Counted from the stretch's first letter, positions 8,791 through 18,306 are shown. The stretch is DNA of 64,000 nt from JAFDZV01 sp966128725 (GCA_966128725.1 CBHYLN010000003.1:38192-102191), one strand, 5' to 3'. A program made the numbers and translations. Notes: generated by a model from the sequence alone, not told the origin.

Positions 8791-11088
8791 TCAGGGAGGA
8801 TTTTTTCCCTGCCCGAAATTCTTGTCCTGTTCGCCACCGCCCAGCGCGTTCGCCTTGTCGTCGGGCACGGTTGCGTCGGGTTTGTCGCCACCATCTCCGG
8901 AGCCGTCGCCCTCGCCGATCACCTCCCCTTCACCCGAGCCGATCACGTCCTGCGGCACTTCGCTGTTCTCAAGAGGTTCGCTGTCGTAGTTATACGGCAG
9001 GCGATCGTACGATCGGGTTTTATCACCCACAAACTCCCGCTGGTCGTACGGCAGGCGATCGTCCTTGTACACCTTCGCCATGAAACGCCCCCACACGGGC
9101 GCGGCGGCCTTGCCACCCTGGCCGTACCAGCCGGTAAACTTGATCCGGTGGTCGTCGAACCCGATCCACACGCCGGCCACAAGCTCCGGGGTATATCCCA
9201 CGAACCAGGCATCGGCGAAGTCCTGGGTGGTGCCGGTCTTGCCGGCGGCCGGGTAGTTGAACCACCGACGAATGGTGGTCGCGGTACCGCCATCCACCAC
9301 ACCGCGCATCATCGACACCATTTGCGCGGCGATCTTGGGCTGGAGCACCTCGTGCATGGCCGGCTTGGCCTGGTAGATAACGTGGCCGTACCGATCCTCG
9401 ATCTTCTGGATGAAGGTGGGCTCCACATAGATCCCCTCGTTGGGGAATGTACCGTAGGCTCCGGTCAGCTCCAGCGGCGTGACCTCCGAGCTTCCCAGAG
9501 CAATCGACGGCAACTCCGGAATCGGCGACTTGATGCCCATCTCCTTGGCAAGCTGTATTACCTTCGCGGGCGATGTCTTCTCCAGAATCAAACGGGCAGC
9601 AACGGTGTTCACCGAGTACTTCAGCGCGCTGCGCAGCGTCATGTAGCCGCCGCCGCCCTTGGGCCGCCACACGCCGCCGCCCGGCATGCGGTACACCACC
9701 GGCGCCGCCGAAATGCCGGAGCCGGGATTCATCCCGCCTTCCAGCGCCGAGGCGTACACAAACGGCTTGAATGCCGAACCAGGCTGGCGCCGGATCTGCG
9801 TCACGTGATTCAGACCACGCCCGGACGTTATGTCGTTGCCGCCAACCATGGCGCGCACAAATCCGGTTTTGGGTTCGATCGCCACGAAGCCGCACTCGAT
9901 CTGTGTTGCCTCGCGTTTCACCGAATCGATGAACGCCGGATCGCTTGTCATCTCCTGCATCACGCGGGCGCGTTCGTCCTCGTTGAGCGCTGCCCGGTAG
10001 CGGTCGCTTTCGCGCACCGCGCGTGTCACGATCGATTTCAGCAGCCCTTCCTTGCGGCGCCACGACCACGTTCGGCCGAACAGACGCTGGAACTCCTCGA
10101 GATGTTCGCGGACAGCCTCGTTGGCGTATTTCTGCATGCGGCTGTCGAGCGTGGTATAAATCACCAGACCATCGCGGTACAGGTTGTAGCCCTGCAGCTT
10201 CGGATCCTTCGCCAGGCTCAGGCGCACGGCCTCAACGAAGTGCGACGCGATGCCCACCTCGCGCTTTTTCTTGACGAACACGATCTGCTTTTTCGAGAGT
10301 GTGTCGTAGGCGCGACCGGAGAGATACCCTACCTGCGACATCAGATCCAGCACTGTATTGCGCCGTTCCACCGCACGATCATAATGCTGATCGGCATCGT
10401 AGTTCTCGGGCGCCTTCAACACGCCCACCAGATATGCGCACTCATCCACCGAAAGATCGATCGGGCGCTTGCCGAAGTAGATTTCAGCGGCAACCTGAAT
10501 GCCGTATGCGCCGTGACCGAAGTACACCGCATTGGCGTACATCTCGATGATCTCGTTCTTGGTGTAGGTGCGCTCGATCTGCACGGCGGTGAACTGCTCG
10601 CGCAGCTTGCGGCTGACGGTGACTTCCTGGGAGAGATACAGGTTACGCGCCAACTGCTGCGTGATGGTACTGGCACCTTCCTTCGCCAGGTTCATCGACA
10701 TCACGTTCTTCACAACCGCCTTCACGATACGCTCCAGATTCACGCCCCAGTGATCGTAGAATTTCTGATCCTCGGTAGCAATCAACGCGTCAACAAACGC
10801 GCGGGGGATGGAGTCGAACCGGATGTAGCTGCGGTTATGCACATAGAACATGTCCAACGGCTGCCCGTCGGCCGTGAAGATGCGCGTGGAGAGATCGGCG
10901 CGGGGGTTTTCCAGCTCCTCAAGCGACGGAAGCCCGCTGATGATCTCCACAACGTAGAGCGACACGGCAACCAGCAGGAACAGAACCACGATGCCCGTGA
11001 TCCCCGCCGCCGAGCGCAGGCTCGAAAGGCGCAATCCGGGCTTCTTCTGTGGCTCACCTGCTGGGATCGGCGTATAGGATGTGCTCAT
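8791..11088 (-). CDS. Class A penicillin-binding protein (PBP1A-type transglycosylase/transpeptidase)
   Basis: 765 residues from MSTSYTP. One membrane span (about 28-50). Glycosyltransferase 51 domain with EDQKFYDHWG (catalytic Glu about 105) and GASTITQQLARNLY (138-151). Transpeptidase domain with SxxK in QPGSAFKPF (about 435), SxN in KYSVNT, and KTG in GKTGTT (about 615). It ends in an acidic, Gly-rich low-complexity tail (GEGEVIGEGDGSGDGGD). It polymerises and cross-links peptidoglycan in the periplasm. The frame is open further upstream, but that part is Cys/Pro-rich and unlike the family, so the ATG at 11088 is chosen despite a weak ribosome-binding site. mrcA/ponA would be the usual symbol. 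Confidence 0.93.
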   Translation of the reverse strand: MSTSYTPIPAGEPQKKPGLRLSSLRSAAGITGIVVLFLLVAVSLYVVEIISGLPSLEELENPRADLSTRIFTADGQPLDMFYVHNRSYIRFDSIPRAFVDALIATEDQKFYDHWGVNLERIVKAVVKNVMSMNLAKEGASTITQQLARNLYLSQEVTVSRKLREQFTAVQIERTYTKNEIIEMYANAVYFGHGAYGIQVAAEIYFGKRPIDLSVDECAYLVGVLKAPENYDADQHYDRAVERRNTVLDLMSQVGYLSGRAYDTLSKKQIVFVKKKREVGIASHFVEAVRLSLAKDPKLQGYNLYRDGLVIYTTLDSRMQKYANEAVREHLEEFQRLFGRTWSWRRKEGLLKSIVTRAVRESDRYRAALNEDERARVMQEMTSDPAFIDSVKREATQIECGFVAIEPKTGFVRAMVGGNDITSGRGLNHVTQIRRQPGSAFKPFVYASALEGGMNPGSGISAAPVVYRMPGGGVWRPKGGGGYMTLRSALKYSVNTVAARLILEKTSPAKVIQLAKEMGIKSPIPELPSIALGSSEVTPLELTGAYGTFPNEGIYVEPTFIQKIEDRYGHVIYQAKPAMHEVLQPKIAAQMVSMMRGVVDGGTATTIRRWFNYPAAGKTGTTQDFADAWFVGYTPELVAGVWIGFDDHRIKFTGWYGQGGKAAAPVWGRFMAKVYKDDRLPYDQREFVGDKTRSYDRLPYNYDSEPLENSEVPQDVIGSGEGEVIGEGDGSGDGGDKPDATVPDDKANALGGGEQDKNFGQGKNPP

Positions 11089-11168
11089 CGTAATCGTTAG
11101 ACGTACAGAATTCGCGGAGTAACGAGCCGGGCCAACGGGGCAAACTTCGTGAATCGCGCAACGTGGGG

Positions 11169-11196
11169 CAATTGTGCCGCACCAATTGTGCCGCAC
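11169..11196. repeat. Perfect 14-bp tandem duplication
   Basis: CAATTGTGCCGCAC occurs twice head to tail, followed by a partial third copy (CAAT). It lies in the intergenic space upstream of the penicillin-binding protein and downstream of dapD, so it may sit near that gene's promoter. Confidence 0.8.
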
Positions 11197-11340
11197 CAAT
11201 CGTCAGCCGATCAGTGCGTGCAACCGCACTTCCGCGCATGGCACGTTGGGCAGGCATTGGGGAATACACGTTGCGCGAGACGGCATGTTACCGTGTTGGC
11301 CACCCCACCGCATGGGCTGCAAACAGCGCGTGCGGTGCAA

Positions 11341-12195
11341 TCAGCGCAGCGCGCCTTCCAGAGCGGTGCGCGCGTCGGTACGGTCATCCCGGTACTTGAC
11401 GATGATTGGCGCGGCGATCGCCAGCCCATGTTCCTCGGCGAAAGCGCCGCGCACGCGCCGCGTACCGCCAACAACAACGGCCCCTTCGGGGATTTCCAAC
11501 GGGCTATCGGCGGAACCGGCAAACACGCGATCGTTCACCACATCGTACACACGCGACGACGCGGTGAGCACAACCCCGGCTGCAAGCACCGCACGGCGAC
11601 GCACGATGGTGCCCTCGTACACACCACAATTGCCCCCTACGAGCACCTCATCCTCAACAATCACCGGATTGGCGCCCACGGGTTCCAATACGCCGCCAAT
11701 CTGCGCGGCAGCGCTTACATGCACTCCCCGACCAATCTGGGCACAGGTGCCAACCAGCGCGTGCGAATCCACCATGCTGCCCTCGCCCACATACGCCCCG
11801 ATATTGATATACATGGGCGGCATGCAGATAACACCAGGCGCCACATACGCACCGTCACGGATGGCCGAACCGCCCGGCACCAGCCGAACGTTGTCGGACG
11901 GAGCCAAGGTCCGCATGGGAAGGTTCTCCTTGTCGAAGAACGAGAAACCGCCGGTGGATACATCGGCCAGGCGACCCGCACGGAACCCGACCAGGATGCC
12001 CTGCTTAACCCAGCCGTTGACACGCCATCCCCCGTTGCCATCGGGTTCGGCCGAGCGAATTGTTCCGTGGTTCAGCCCGTCCTTCAATTCGGAAAAGGCC
12101 GCGTTTGCCTCGTCCAAAGGCAGATCGGCAACCGGCAACGCATAAAGCTGTTCGATTCGCTGCTGAAGATTGTTCATGGGATTGGCGTAATCCAT
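11341..12195 (-). CDS. dapD: Tetrahydrodipicolinate N-succinyltransferase
   Basis: 284 residues (278 if the second ATG, at 12177, is used; MNNLQQRIEQLY fits known N-termini better). An N-terminal helical domain is followed by a left-handed beta-helix of hexapeptide repeats (GVICMPPMYINIGAYVGEGS, MVDSHALVGTCAQIGRGVHV), which is the DapD pattern, and the region EDEVLVGGNCGVYEGT. It transfers succinyl from succinyl-CoA to tetrahydrodipicolinate in the succinylase branch of lysine and meso-diaminopimelate synthesis, feeding peptidoglycan. It sits 250 bases upstream of the penicillin-binding protein gene on the same strand, a sensible functional pairing. Confidence 0.93.
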   Translation of the reverse strand: MDYANPMNNLQQRIEQLYALPVADLPLDEANAAFSELKDGLNHGTIRSAEPDGNGGWRVNGWVKQGILVGFRAGRLADVSTGGFSFFDKENLPMRTLAPSDNVRLVPGGSAIRDGAYVAPGVICMPPMYINIGAYVGEGSMVDSHALVGTCAQIGRGVHVSAAAQIGGVLEPVGANPVIVEDEVLVGGNCGVYEGTIVRRRAVLAAGVVLTASSRVYDVVNDRVFAGSADSPLEIPEGAVVVGGTRRVRGAFAEEHGLAIAAPIIVKYRDDRTDARTALEGALR

Positions 12196-12474
12196 GCGGG
12201 AAGAAATGTATGTGCCATGGGGATAACCGAAAGCGGCGCTGCCGCATCAACCATGTACCGCGAAGCGGACAAAGATCGTTAGTATTCGGCCACGGTACGC
12301 GGTTCAAACAATCTATTTCACCCGTGCGCTACCAGCGAGCCGCTTGGGCTGGTTCAACCGGAAGTTGCCGCCGAGCGGATCCGCGCGTAGCGCCGGGCCT
12401 GGCCCAATGACGCGGGCAAATGCCGCCTGAAGCAGCGGGCGCAATCACATGAACGCAATCGCGAGGAGTCAACC

Positions 12475-13161
12475 ATGGAACGGAGGCAATTGATCGATCT
12501 CAGCCACGAAATCGAGGAAGGGATGATCACCTACAAGGGGCTGCCAGCGCCGATCATGTGCGACTTCCTGAGCCGTGGGGCATCGGCGGCGCATTATGCC
12601 GACGGGGTCACATTTCAGATCGGCAAAATCGAGATGGTGGCGAACACCGGCACGTATGTGGATTCGCCGTTTCACCGCTATGTACACGGGGCCGATCTGG
12701 CGGGTTTGGCGTTGGAGTCGCTTGCCGATCTCCCGGGAATTGTTGTGCACGTGGATGCAAGCCTGGGGCGAGCTGTTGATGCCGAAACATTCGCCGGATT
12801 GGATGTCGACGGTATGGCGGTACTAGTGTGCACCGGGTGGGACCGACATTGGCGCACCGACGCATACTTCGAGGGGCACCCGTTCCTTACACAGGCGGCA
12901 GCCCGGTATCTCGTGGACCACGGGGCGGCGCTTGTGGGCATCGATTCGTATAACATCGACGATACGGACAACCCTGCGAGGCCGGCGCATTCGGTGATTC
13001 TGGGAGAGGGAATCCCGATCGTGGAGCACATGTGCAATCTGTCCGCACTGCCGGATACGGGATTCCGGTTTCACGCCGTGCCGGCAAAAGTGCGGGCATT
13101 TGGATCGTGGCCGGTACGCGCCTACGCTGTATTGCCGAACCAGTCGGGCGAAGGCAAATAG
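12475..13161 (+). CDS. Cyclase/kynurenine-formamidase-family metal hydrolase
   Basis: 228 residues, about usual for the family. The start is supported by GAGGAG 8 bases upstream. The family signature HxGTHxDxPxH appears as NTGTYVDSPFH (57-67): the first His is Asn57 and the second is Tyr61, while Asp63 and His67 remain. Downstream family features are present (GIDSYNIDD, VILGEGIPIVEHMCNL). These enzymes hydrolyse amides or lactones such as N-formylkynurenine using bound metal. With two metal ligands replaced, this belongs to a variant subgroup whose substrate cannot be read from sequence. No tryptophan-degradation genes are nearby. It stands alone, divergent from dapD and convergent with lexA. 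Confidence 0.8.
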   Translation: MERRQLIDLSHEIEEGMITYKGLPAPIMCDFLSRGASAAHYADGVTFQIGKIEMVANTGTYVDSPFHRYVHGADLAGLALESLADLPGIVVHVDASLGRAVDAETFAGLDVDGMAVLVCTGWDRHWRTDAYFEGHPFLTQAAARYLVDHGAALVGIDSYNIDDTDNPARPAHSVILGEGIPIVEHMCNLSALPDTGFRFHAVPAKVRAFGSWPVRAYAVLPNQSGEGK

Positions 13162-13207
13162 ACCGCGATTTTGCGAATTGGGGAAGGATTGGTGGCTGGT
13201 ATACAAC

Positions 13208-13242
13208 AAGCGTGGGTAGGAACATCGTCCCTACCCACGCTT
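13208..13242. terminator. Terminator hairpin between the cyclase gene and lexA
   Basis: A perfect 12-bp stem AAGCGTGGGTAG / CTACCCACGCTT. The arms end in AA and TTT, so it can serve both converging genes. Confidence 0.65.
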
Positions 13243-13460
13243 TGGCTCCAGTCGGGTGTGATGGTGAACACTCGGATAACCAGACTTCAGGTGCCAACTC
13301 GGAGGGCTCAGGGCGCCAACAGTTGCATGTGGTAATGCACCGTCGGACCCGCAATCCCACTCCCGGCCATCCGGGCAACTTCCCTCCGGACACGGTACCG
13401 CGGCAGACACGGCACTCGTGGCATCAAAACAAACCTCAGCGCCGATCCGATGAAAGCATA

Positions 13461-14105
13461 TCAGCGCGAACCGGGACGACGAAACTTTTCGATGGACAGG
13501 GCGGCAACCAATACGCCCTGGATGCGGACGATATCAGCCGGATAGGTGCGCGCACGATACGCGCTGTTGGCCGGCTGCAGGCGGACAAGGCCATCTTCGA
13601 GAAACACCTGCTTCAGCGTGCTGCCCTCCCCCTCAACCCAGACCGCGCAGATGTCCCCATACTTCGGTGTGATCTCCGGGCGGATCACCACGTACTGCCC
13701 TGGCGTAAGACCGGCTTCGATCATCGAGTCCCCGCTTACCGACAGGAAGAAGTCACCGGGTTGAAGATCCGGTATCAAATCATCCAGACGGTCGATACGC
13801 GTTACCGATTCGTCGGCAAGCACTTCCGACAATGGGCCGGCGGGAATGGTGCCAAGCAGTGCCCACGATGAGCTGAACAGACGCTGAGCCATGTCGGTCA
13901 GGCGAATCCCCAGCGGCTTTCCCTGCCCCGTGCGAACCAACTCCACATACCCCTTCTTCTCCATGAGATGCAGGTGCTGATATGCGGGCGAAGGATCCTT
14001 GAAGCGAAACCGCGTCGCGATCTCCGGACCAGTAGGGGTGCGGCCCATACGGTCGCGGAACTCGACAAGGTACTCCAGGATTTCGCGTTGACGGGACGTG
14101 AGCAC
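13461..14105 (-). CDS. lexA: LexA-type SOS repressor
   Basis: 214 residues from a GTG, chosen because AAGGG lies 8 bases upstream and the protein then begins at the conserved LTSRQREILEYL. N-terminal winged helix (TPTGPEIATRFRF, then HLHLMEKKGYVE); an Ala-Gly cleavage site in GTIPAGPLSE; S24 peptidase fold with the Ser in SVSGDSM (about 122) and the Lys in GSTLKQVF (about 163). It represses DNA-damage genes until RecA filaments trigger self-cleavage. The upstream sequence holds two direct GGGTAC copies about 18 bases apart overlapping the start region; autoregulation through these is only a guess. The recognition helix is not the E. coli type. Confidence 0.9.
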   Translation of the reverse strand: MLTSRQREILEYLVEFRDRMGRTPTGPEIATRFRFKDPSPAYQHLHLMEKKGYVELVRTGQGKPLGIRLTDMAQRLFSSSWALLGTIPAGPLSEVLADESVTRIDRLDDLIPDLQPGDFFLSVSGDSMIEAGLTPGQYVVIRPEITPKYGDICAVWVEGEGSTLKQVFLEDGLVRLQPANSAYRARTYPADIVRIQGVLVAALSIEKFRRPGSR

Positions 14106-14552
14106 AACCAATACCCTTAAACTTATGGGTACAAACATACGGCGTTCAGGGTACGGAGTCAAGCACTATTTAGAGCCGGTCACACTTTTCTCAGAACGTC
14201 GTCGCGGTGTCAAAGAGCTGCAAAACATGCGATTTTAGCGCATTTAGGGACCTCGTTTCGATGACCCGCCCTCGCATGCCGGATATTGGCGCGGCGCAGG
14301 ACAGTCATTCGGAGCGGATCCAAAGATAGGGCATCCACGATTAATACCCAAAGCTCAAAGGGTGTTTATTTGAACTCCCACAAAGAAAGTTGGGGTCGGA
14401 GAAACGTACGTGATGGATGGAGCGGCTAGGGCAACGGTGGCAGGATGGGATTGTACGAAATCGGTTGCCGGAATGCAATTCACTGGCTGGCGCCCGTGGT
14501 GCGAACGCCTGCGATGGCATGAAACTGATCCCGTTACGATACCATGATCGCG
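14106..14552. other. Intergenic stretch between lexA and radA
   Basis: About 445 bases without a supported gene. It carries the lexA promoter region at its left end and the 3' flank of radA at its right. AT content rises around 14,330-14,390. A weak stem (ACTCCCAC / GTTGGGGT, about 14,374-14,396) was seen, with no T-run. No known RNA recognised. Confidence 0.4.
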
Positions 14553-15926
14553 TCAGATGATCGCGTTCATCGCCTCGGTCAGCGAGGCCACGGGGGTAAG
14601 CTCGATCGGACGGCCGCCAGTGAACGATTTCATGTTCGAGGCCGGCAACACAATTGCTCGAAATCCGAGCTTCGATGCCTCGGCAACACGCTGTTCCGCC
14701 TGCACCACCGTACGAATCTCACCGCCCAGACCAACTTCGCCCACCACCACCGTGCCGGAATCGGCCGGGATATCGCGGAAGCTGGACACGATCGCCCCGG
14801 CGACGGCCAGGTCGAGCGCGGGATCGTCCACACGCACGCCGCCGGCGATATTAACAAAGACATCGTACTGCCCAAGCCCAAGCCCGGTCCGTTTTTCGAG
14901 CACCGCAAGCAGCATCTGCAGGCGTTTGTAGTCGAACCCGGTGGCTGTGCGTTGCGGCACGCCGTAGCTGGTTGGTGTCACCAGCGCCTGCGCCTCCACC
15001 AGAATTGGACGCGAGCCCTCCAGTGTGGCGGTCACCACCGATCCGCTGGCCCCGTACGCACGCTCCGACAGGAAAACCGAACTGGGATTGGCCACCTCGA
15101 TCAGCCCCTGCTCGCCCATCTCGAACACACCGATCTCGTTTGTTGAACCATACCGGTTCTTCGTGGTGCGAAGTATCCGATACAGATGCGTGCGTTCGCC
15201 CTCGAACTGCAGCACGGTATCCACCATGTGCTCCAGCACCTTCGGGCCGGCAATCATCCCTTCCTTGGTAACGTGCCCAACAACAAACACAGGTATGCCG
15301 GAGCTTTTGGCCAGTTGCATCAGCAGGGCGGTGCATTCACGGACCTGCGTGACCGAGCCCGGCGCTGATTCGATATCCGGCCGGTAGGTAGTCTGGATGG
15401 AATCCAGAATCGCGAACGTTGGCCTGTGCGCGGCGATGGCGGCGGTGATCAGCTCCAGATTGGTTTCGGCCATCAGCATGACGCCGCTGCCGGCCACGCC
15501 AAGGCGGTCGGCACGGACCTTGATCTGTCGCAACGACTCCTCGCCGGTAACATACAATACGCTGCCACCACCGGACTCGCCGGTTACCGCCCCGCACATC
15601 TGCGCCATCAGCGTTGACTTCCCAACGCCCGGATCGCCGGCAACCAGCACGATGGAACCATGCATGATGCCGCCGCCCAGCACACGATCCAGCTCCGAGA
15701 TGCCCGTGTGTATGCGGTGTTCGGCATCGACCGTTACGTCGGACAATCGAACAACATCACCGGCTACGGCCGACGACCTGGCCCCGCGCCCGGTGGTTGC
15801 CGGCGCCACGTGTTCCACCTCCTCCACGTAGCTTTCCCACGCGCCACACGACGGGCACTTGCCGATAAAGCGCGGCGAGGCGGCACCACATGTCTGGCAT
15901 ACGTATCGAACGCGTTGTTTGGCCAT
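14553..15926 (-). CDS. radA: DNA repair protein RadA/Sms
   Basis: 457 residues, the normal length. A four-cysteine zinc finger (Cys10, 13, 24, 27) opens the protein. A RecA-like ATPase follows with Walker A GDPGVGKST (97-105), the RadA-specific KNRYG motif, and a C-terminal Lon-protease-like domain (VNIAGGVRVDDPALDLAVA) lacking the protease Ser-Lys pair's usual context. RadA is a hexameric helicase that speeds branch migration in recombination. It lies upstream of lexA on the same strand but is separated by about 445 bases. Confidence 0.95.
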   Translation of the reverse strand: MAKQRVRYVCQTCGAASPRFIGKCPSCGAWESYVEEVEHVAPATTGRGARSSAVAGDVVRLSDVTVDAEHRIHTGISELDRVLGGGIMHGSIVLVAGDPGVGKSTLMAQMCGAVTGESGGGSVLYVTGEESLRQIKVRADRLGVAGSGVMLMAETNLELITAAIAAHRPTFAILDSIQTTYRPDIESAPGSVTQVRECTALLMQLAKSSGIPVFVVGHVTKEGMIAGPKVLEHMVDTVLQFEGERTHLYRILRTTKNRYGSTNEIGVFEMGEQGLIEVANPSSVFLSERAYGASGSVVTATLEGSRPILVEAQALVTPTSYGVPQRTATGFDYKRLQMLLAVLEKRTGLGLGQYDVFVNIAGGVRVDDPALDLAVAGAIVSSFRDIPADSGTVVVGEVGLGGEIRTVVQAEQRVAEASKLGFRAIVLPASNMKSFTGGRPIELTPVASLTEAMNAII

Positions 15927-16140
15927 CGTCTGTTGGAGGATTTGGATGTGTCGGCGGCGCGCTGTTCATGAATCGTACGTGTCGCCGCTGGATCGCCACA
16001 AGATAGAGAGCGTTGTGTAACGAAACGCCGTCACGTTGGGCACTTTTAACAGCCGTACCGTGTTAGGATAACCAGCCTTCGCCAGTACATTGATCTGGCG
16101 ACGCTCGGTCTGGAATCGCGGGCTTCACATCCGCACTTTC

Positions 16141-17037
16141 ATGCTCATGCTTGCTGCGATGAACGACGAGACTATCCAACACGCATACACACACTGCCGA
16201 AGGGTAACGCTGAAACATGCAAAAACCTTCTACTTCGCATCGCTCTTTCTGCCGATCGCAAAACGCAACGCGTGTTATGCCGTGTACGCCTTCTGCCGCT
16301 ACGTGGATGACCTTATCGACAACAGCGTGACACAAACAGGCACCGAGGACAGGACCGCCCTGGCCTGCGTCATCGAGCAATGGCAATCGCAGTTGGACAT
16401 GGTGTACGCCGGGGCGACCGTCACAACGCCGGTGATGACGGCCTGGGCCGACACATTGCGCCGATTCTCGATCGAACGCACGCTGCCCGACGAGCTGATC
16501 GCGGGGGTGATGACGGATCTGCGCGACTCGGTACGTTTCGACACTTTCGATCAGCTCTACGACTACTGCTACAAGGTTGCCGCTGTGGTTGGTTTGATGA
16601 CAAGCGCCATCTTCGGCCTTCGGGATCAATCGGCACGGGCCCACGCTGTTGATCTGGGGATCGCGATGCAGCTTACCAACATCCTGCGCGATATCAACGA
16701 GGACTTCCGCAACAACAGGATCTACATTCCCCGGGAGGACCTCGATCGATTCGGTGTGGATGAGCGCTGCATCGGCTCACGAACGGTAAATCCGGCATTC
16801 CGCAGGATGATGCAGTTCCAGATAGCGCGGGCGCACGAGTACTACAACAGCGCCGATGTCGGCATCGGAATGCTGGAGCCCGACAGCCGCCTGACCGTGA
16901 AATTGATGAGCCACAACTATCGCCGCATTCTGAACGTGATCGAGCGCAACGGCTACGATGTGTTCTCACAACGGGCGTCGGTGCCGCTGCACCGAAAACT
17001 CCTCACCGTTCCCACGCTCTGGTACGCAACACGCTGA
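16141..17037 (+). CDS. crtB: Phytoene synthase (squalene/phytoene synthase family)
   Basis: 298 residues from the ATG at 16141; ATGs at 16147 and 16159 are also possible, none with a clear ribosome-binding site. Both Asp-rich motifs are present: YVDDLID (about 54-60) and LRDINEDF (about 181-188), the latter inside the family signature QLTNILRDINEDFRNNRIYI. It condenses two geranylgeranyl diphosphates to phytoene, the first step to carotenoids. Squalene synthase is the alternative, but the signature and a CrtA-like gene 3 kb away favour carotenoids. It is divergent from radA and convergent with rodZ. Confidence 0.9.
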   Translation: MLMLAAMNDETIQHAYTHCRRVTLKHAKTFYFASLFLPIAKRNACYAVYAFCRYVDDLIDNSVTQTGTEDRTALACVIEQWQSQLDMVYAGATVTTPVMTAWADTLRRFSIERTLPDELIAGVMTDLRDSVRFDTFDQLYDYCYKVAAVVGLMTSAIFGLRDQSARAHAVDLGIAMQLTNILRDINEDFRNNRIYIPREDLDRFGVDERCIGSRTVNPAFRRMMQFQIARAHEYYNSADVGIGMLEPDSRLTVKLMSHNYRRILNVIERNGYDVFSQRASVPLHRKLLTVPTLWYATR

Positions 17038-17080
17038 ACCGCGGGCCTCTATCAGCCTGTTGAAATACCTACAGGCCCTC

Positions 17081-17155
17081 AGGCTGTTCAACAACAGTGG
17101 TCTGCAAGGCGGCCGGGCAGGCCAACGCCGCGGATGGCGTTGGTCAACAGCCTGC
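17081..17155. repeat. 75-bp structured dispersed repeat, copy A
   Basis: Ends are inverted (AGGCTGTT ... AACAGCCT, 8 of 8). Inside lies a perfect hairpin, CCAACGCC / GGCGTTGG. A second copy is at 51,746-51,820, matching at about 65 of 75 positions by eye. Copy A fills the space between the converging crtB and rodZ stops and touches the rodZ stop codon. It carries no coding frame and looks like a REP/BIME- or MITE-like element. Confidence 0.75.
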
Positions 17156-18306
17156 TAGTGCTGAGGTGGTTGCGCCGTACGGATCTCCGTTGGTGTCAGC
17201 AACCGAATGGTCGACTGGCGCGCCGGACGCCTGGGTTTGCGCGTGGTCTGCGACGGCTTCGCCGGCGTTGTGCTGGTACGCGTGGTAGTTGTTGTTGCCG
17301 CCGGGCGCGTGGTTGTTGCGGGCTTCGGGGCTGTTGCAGGTCGCACCGCGGGCTTTGCCGCTGGGCGCGTTGCCGGAGCCTGCTGTACCGGCGCTGCCGG
17401 CGGCGGCGCTGCCGGTGCGGCCGTTGCTGGCTTCCGGCCCGGGGTTGCCCTGCGTACGCCGTTTGCGTCGATGGTCTGATTACGAATGCTGGTGCGCAAT
17501 GGGCCAAGCGCCCCAAGCTTCCGTTCGTTCAACGAAAGCTGAAGACCGCCGGCATTGCCAAGCGAAAGCTTGAATGTTTCGGCGGCACGCCACGTGCGCA
17601 CCGAACCACTGTCCATCGTGCCGGTTTCGCTCCGCTTCCCGTCCATCACGATCGCGAACCAGATTTTCGCCGTGGCGCGCCCTTCAAGCGTCAGGCTGTC
17701 ATCGGCGGCACCCGGCGTGCCGGCATCGGCTGCCACGGAATCACCCTCGCCTTCACCATCGCCGCGCGAAAGGATGCGCGTTGAGGTACCCGCACTGTCG
17801 GCGGAACCGGCGCCCTGCGAATGGCCGCCCTTGTTGTTGAAGAAGATGTAGTACGCACCAACCAGCAACAACAGGCCAACAGCGGAACCGATCAACCACG
17901 TTGTCAGCCTGGTACCACCAAGCTTTATCCCCCCACCCTGCGACAAGCGGTTCAGAAAATCGCTATAGGTTTTCCTGTCGCCGTCGGACAGGTTGGAGGC
18001 CGGTGGCGCGTGAGTTGAGCGCTGCCACAACGGCCGGCGCGCCTCGGCATCAACCGGCTCCGGCTGTGCGGGCGGCGGTGGAGGCGAGTACTCAGGCAAT
18101 TGCTGCAAGAGCTCGTCGGCCGCGACGCCCACACATTTCGCGAATTCCCGAACAAACAGACGACGGTGCGACTCCGGTACAATCGTCAGGTCATCCTGCT
18201 CGATCGCCTGGATAAATTTTGGTTGGATGTACGTCCGCCGTGCGACGTCACCGATCGACATCCCGTTCGCTTCGCGCGCGTTGTGCAATCGCTGGCCAAG
18301 GGTCAT
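17155..18306 (-). CDS. rodZ: RodZ-like cytoskeletal/morphology protein with HTH domain
   Basis: 383 residues. An N-terminal helix-turn-helix of the RodZ type (TLGQRLHNAREANGMSIGDV; about 1-70), a proline-rich linker, one membrane span (about 134-155), an extracytoplasmic DUF4115-like beta domain (AKIWFAIVMDGKRSETGTM, about 205-285) and a long Pro/Ala/Thr tail ending in RTAQPPQH. RodZ links MreB filaments to the membrane and helps set rod shape. The repetitive tail is longer than usual. It may share a transcript with the phosphatase gene 170 bases upstream on the same strand. Confidence 0.85.
   Translation of the reverse strand: MTLGQRLHNAREANGMSIGDVARRTYIQPKFIQAIEQDDLTIVPESHRRLFVREFAKCVGVAADELLQQLPEYSPPPPPAQPEPVDAEARRPLWQRSTHAPPASNLSDGDRKTYSDFLNRLSQGGGIKLGGTRLTTWLIGSAVGLLLLVGAYYIFFNNKGGHSQGAGSADSAGTSTRILSRGDGEGEGDSVAADAGTPGAADDSLTLEGRATAKIWFAIVMDGKRSETGTMDSGSVRTWRAAETFKLSLGNAGGLQLSLNERKLGALGPLRTSIRNQTIDANGVRRATPGRKPATAAPAAPPPAAPVQQAPATRPAAKPAVRPATAPKPATTTRPAATTTTTRTSTTPAKPSQTTRKPRRPARQSTIRLLTPTEIRTAQPPQH

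Noticed and set aside
9148..11100. 650-codon plus-strand frame opposite the penicillin-binding protein
   Set aside because: Antisense shadow; the minus strand has all PBP motifs.
12290..12360. tRNA-like fragment on the minus strand (GCTGGTAGCGC and a TTGAA element)
   Set aside because: D-stem does not pair properly and no acceptor stem or anticodon arm could be formed.
14374..14396. Weak stem upstream of lexA
   Set aside because: Needs wobble pairs and lacks a T-run; not distinguishable from chance.
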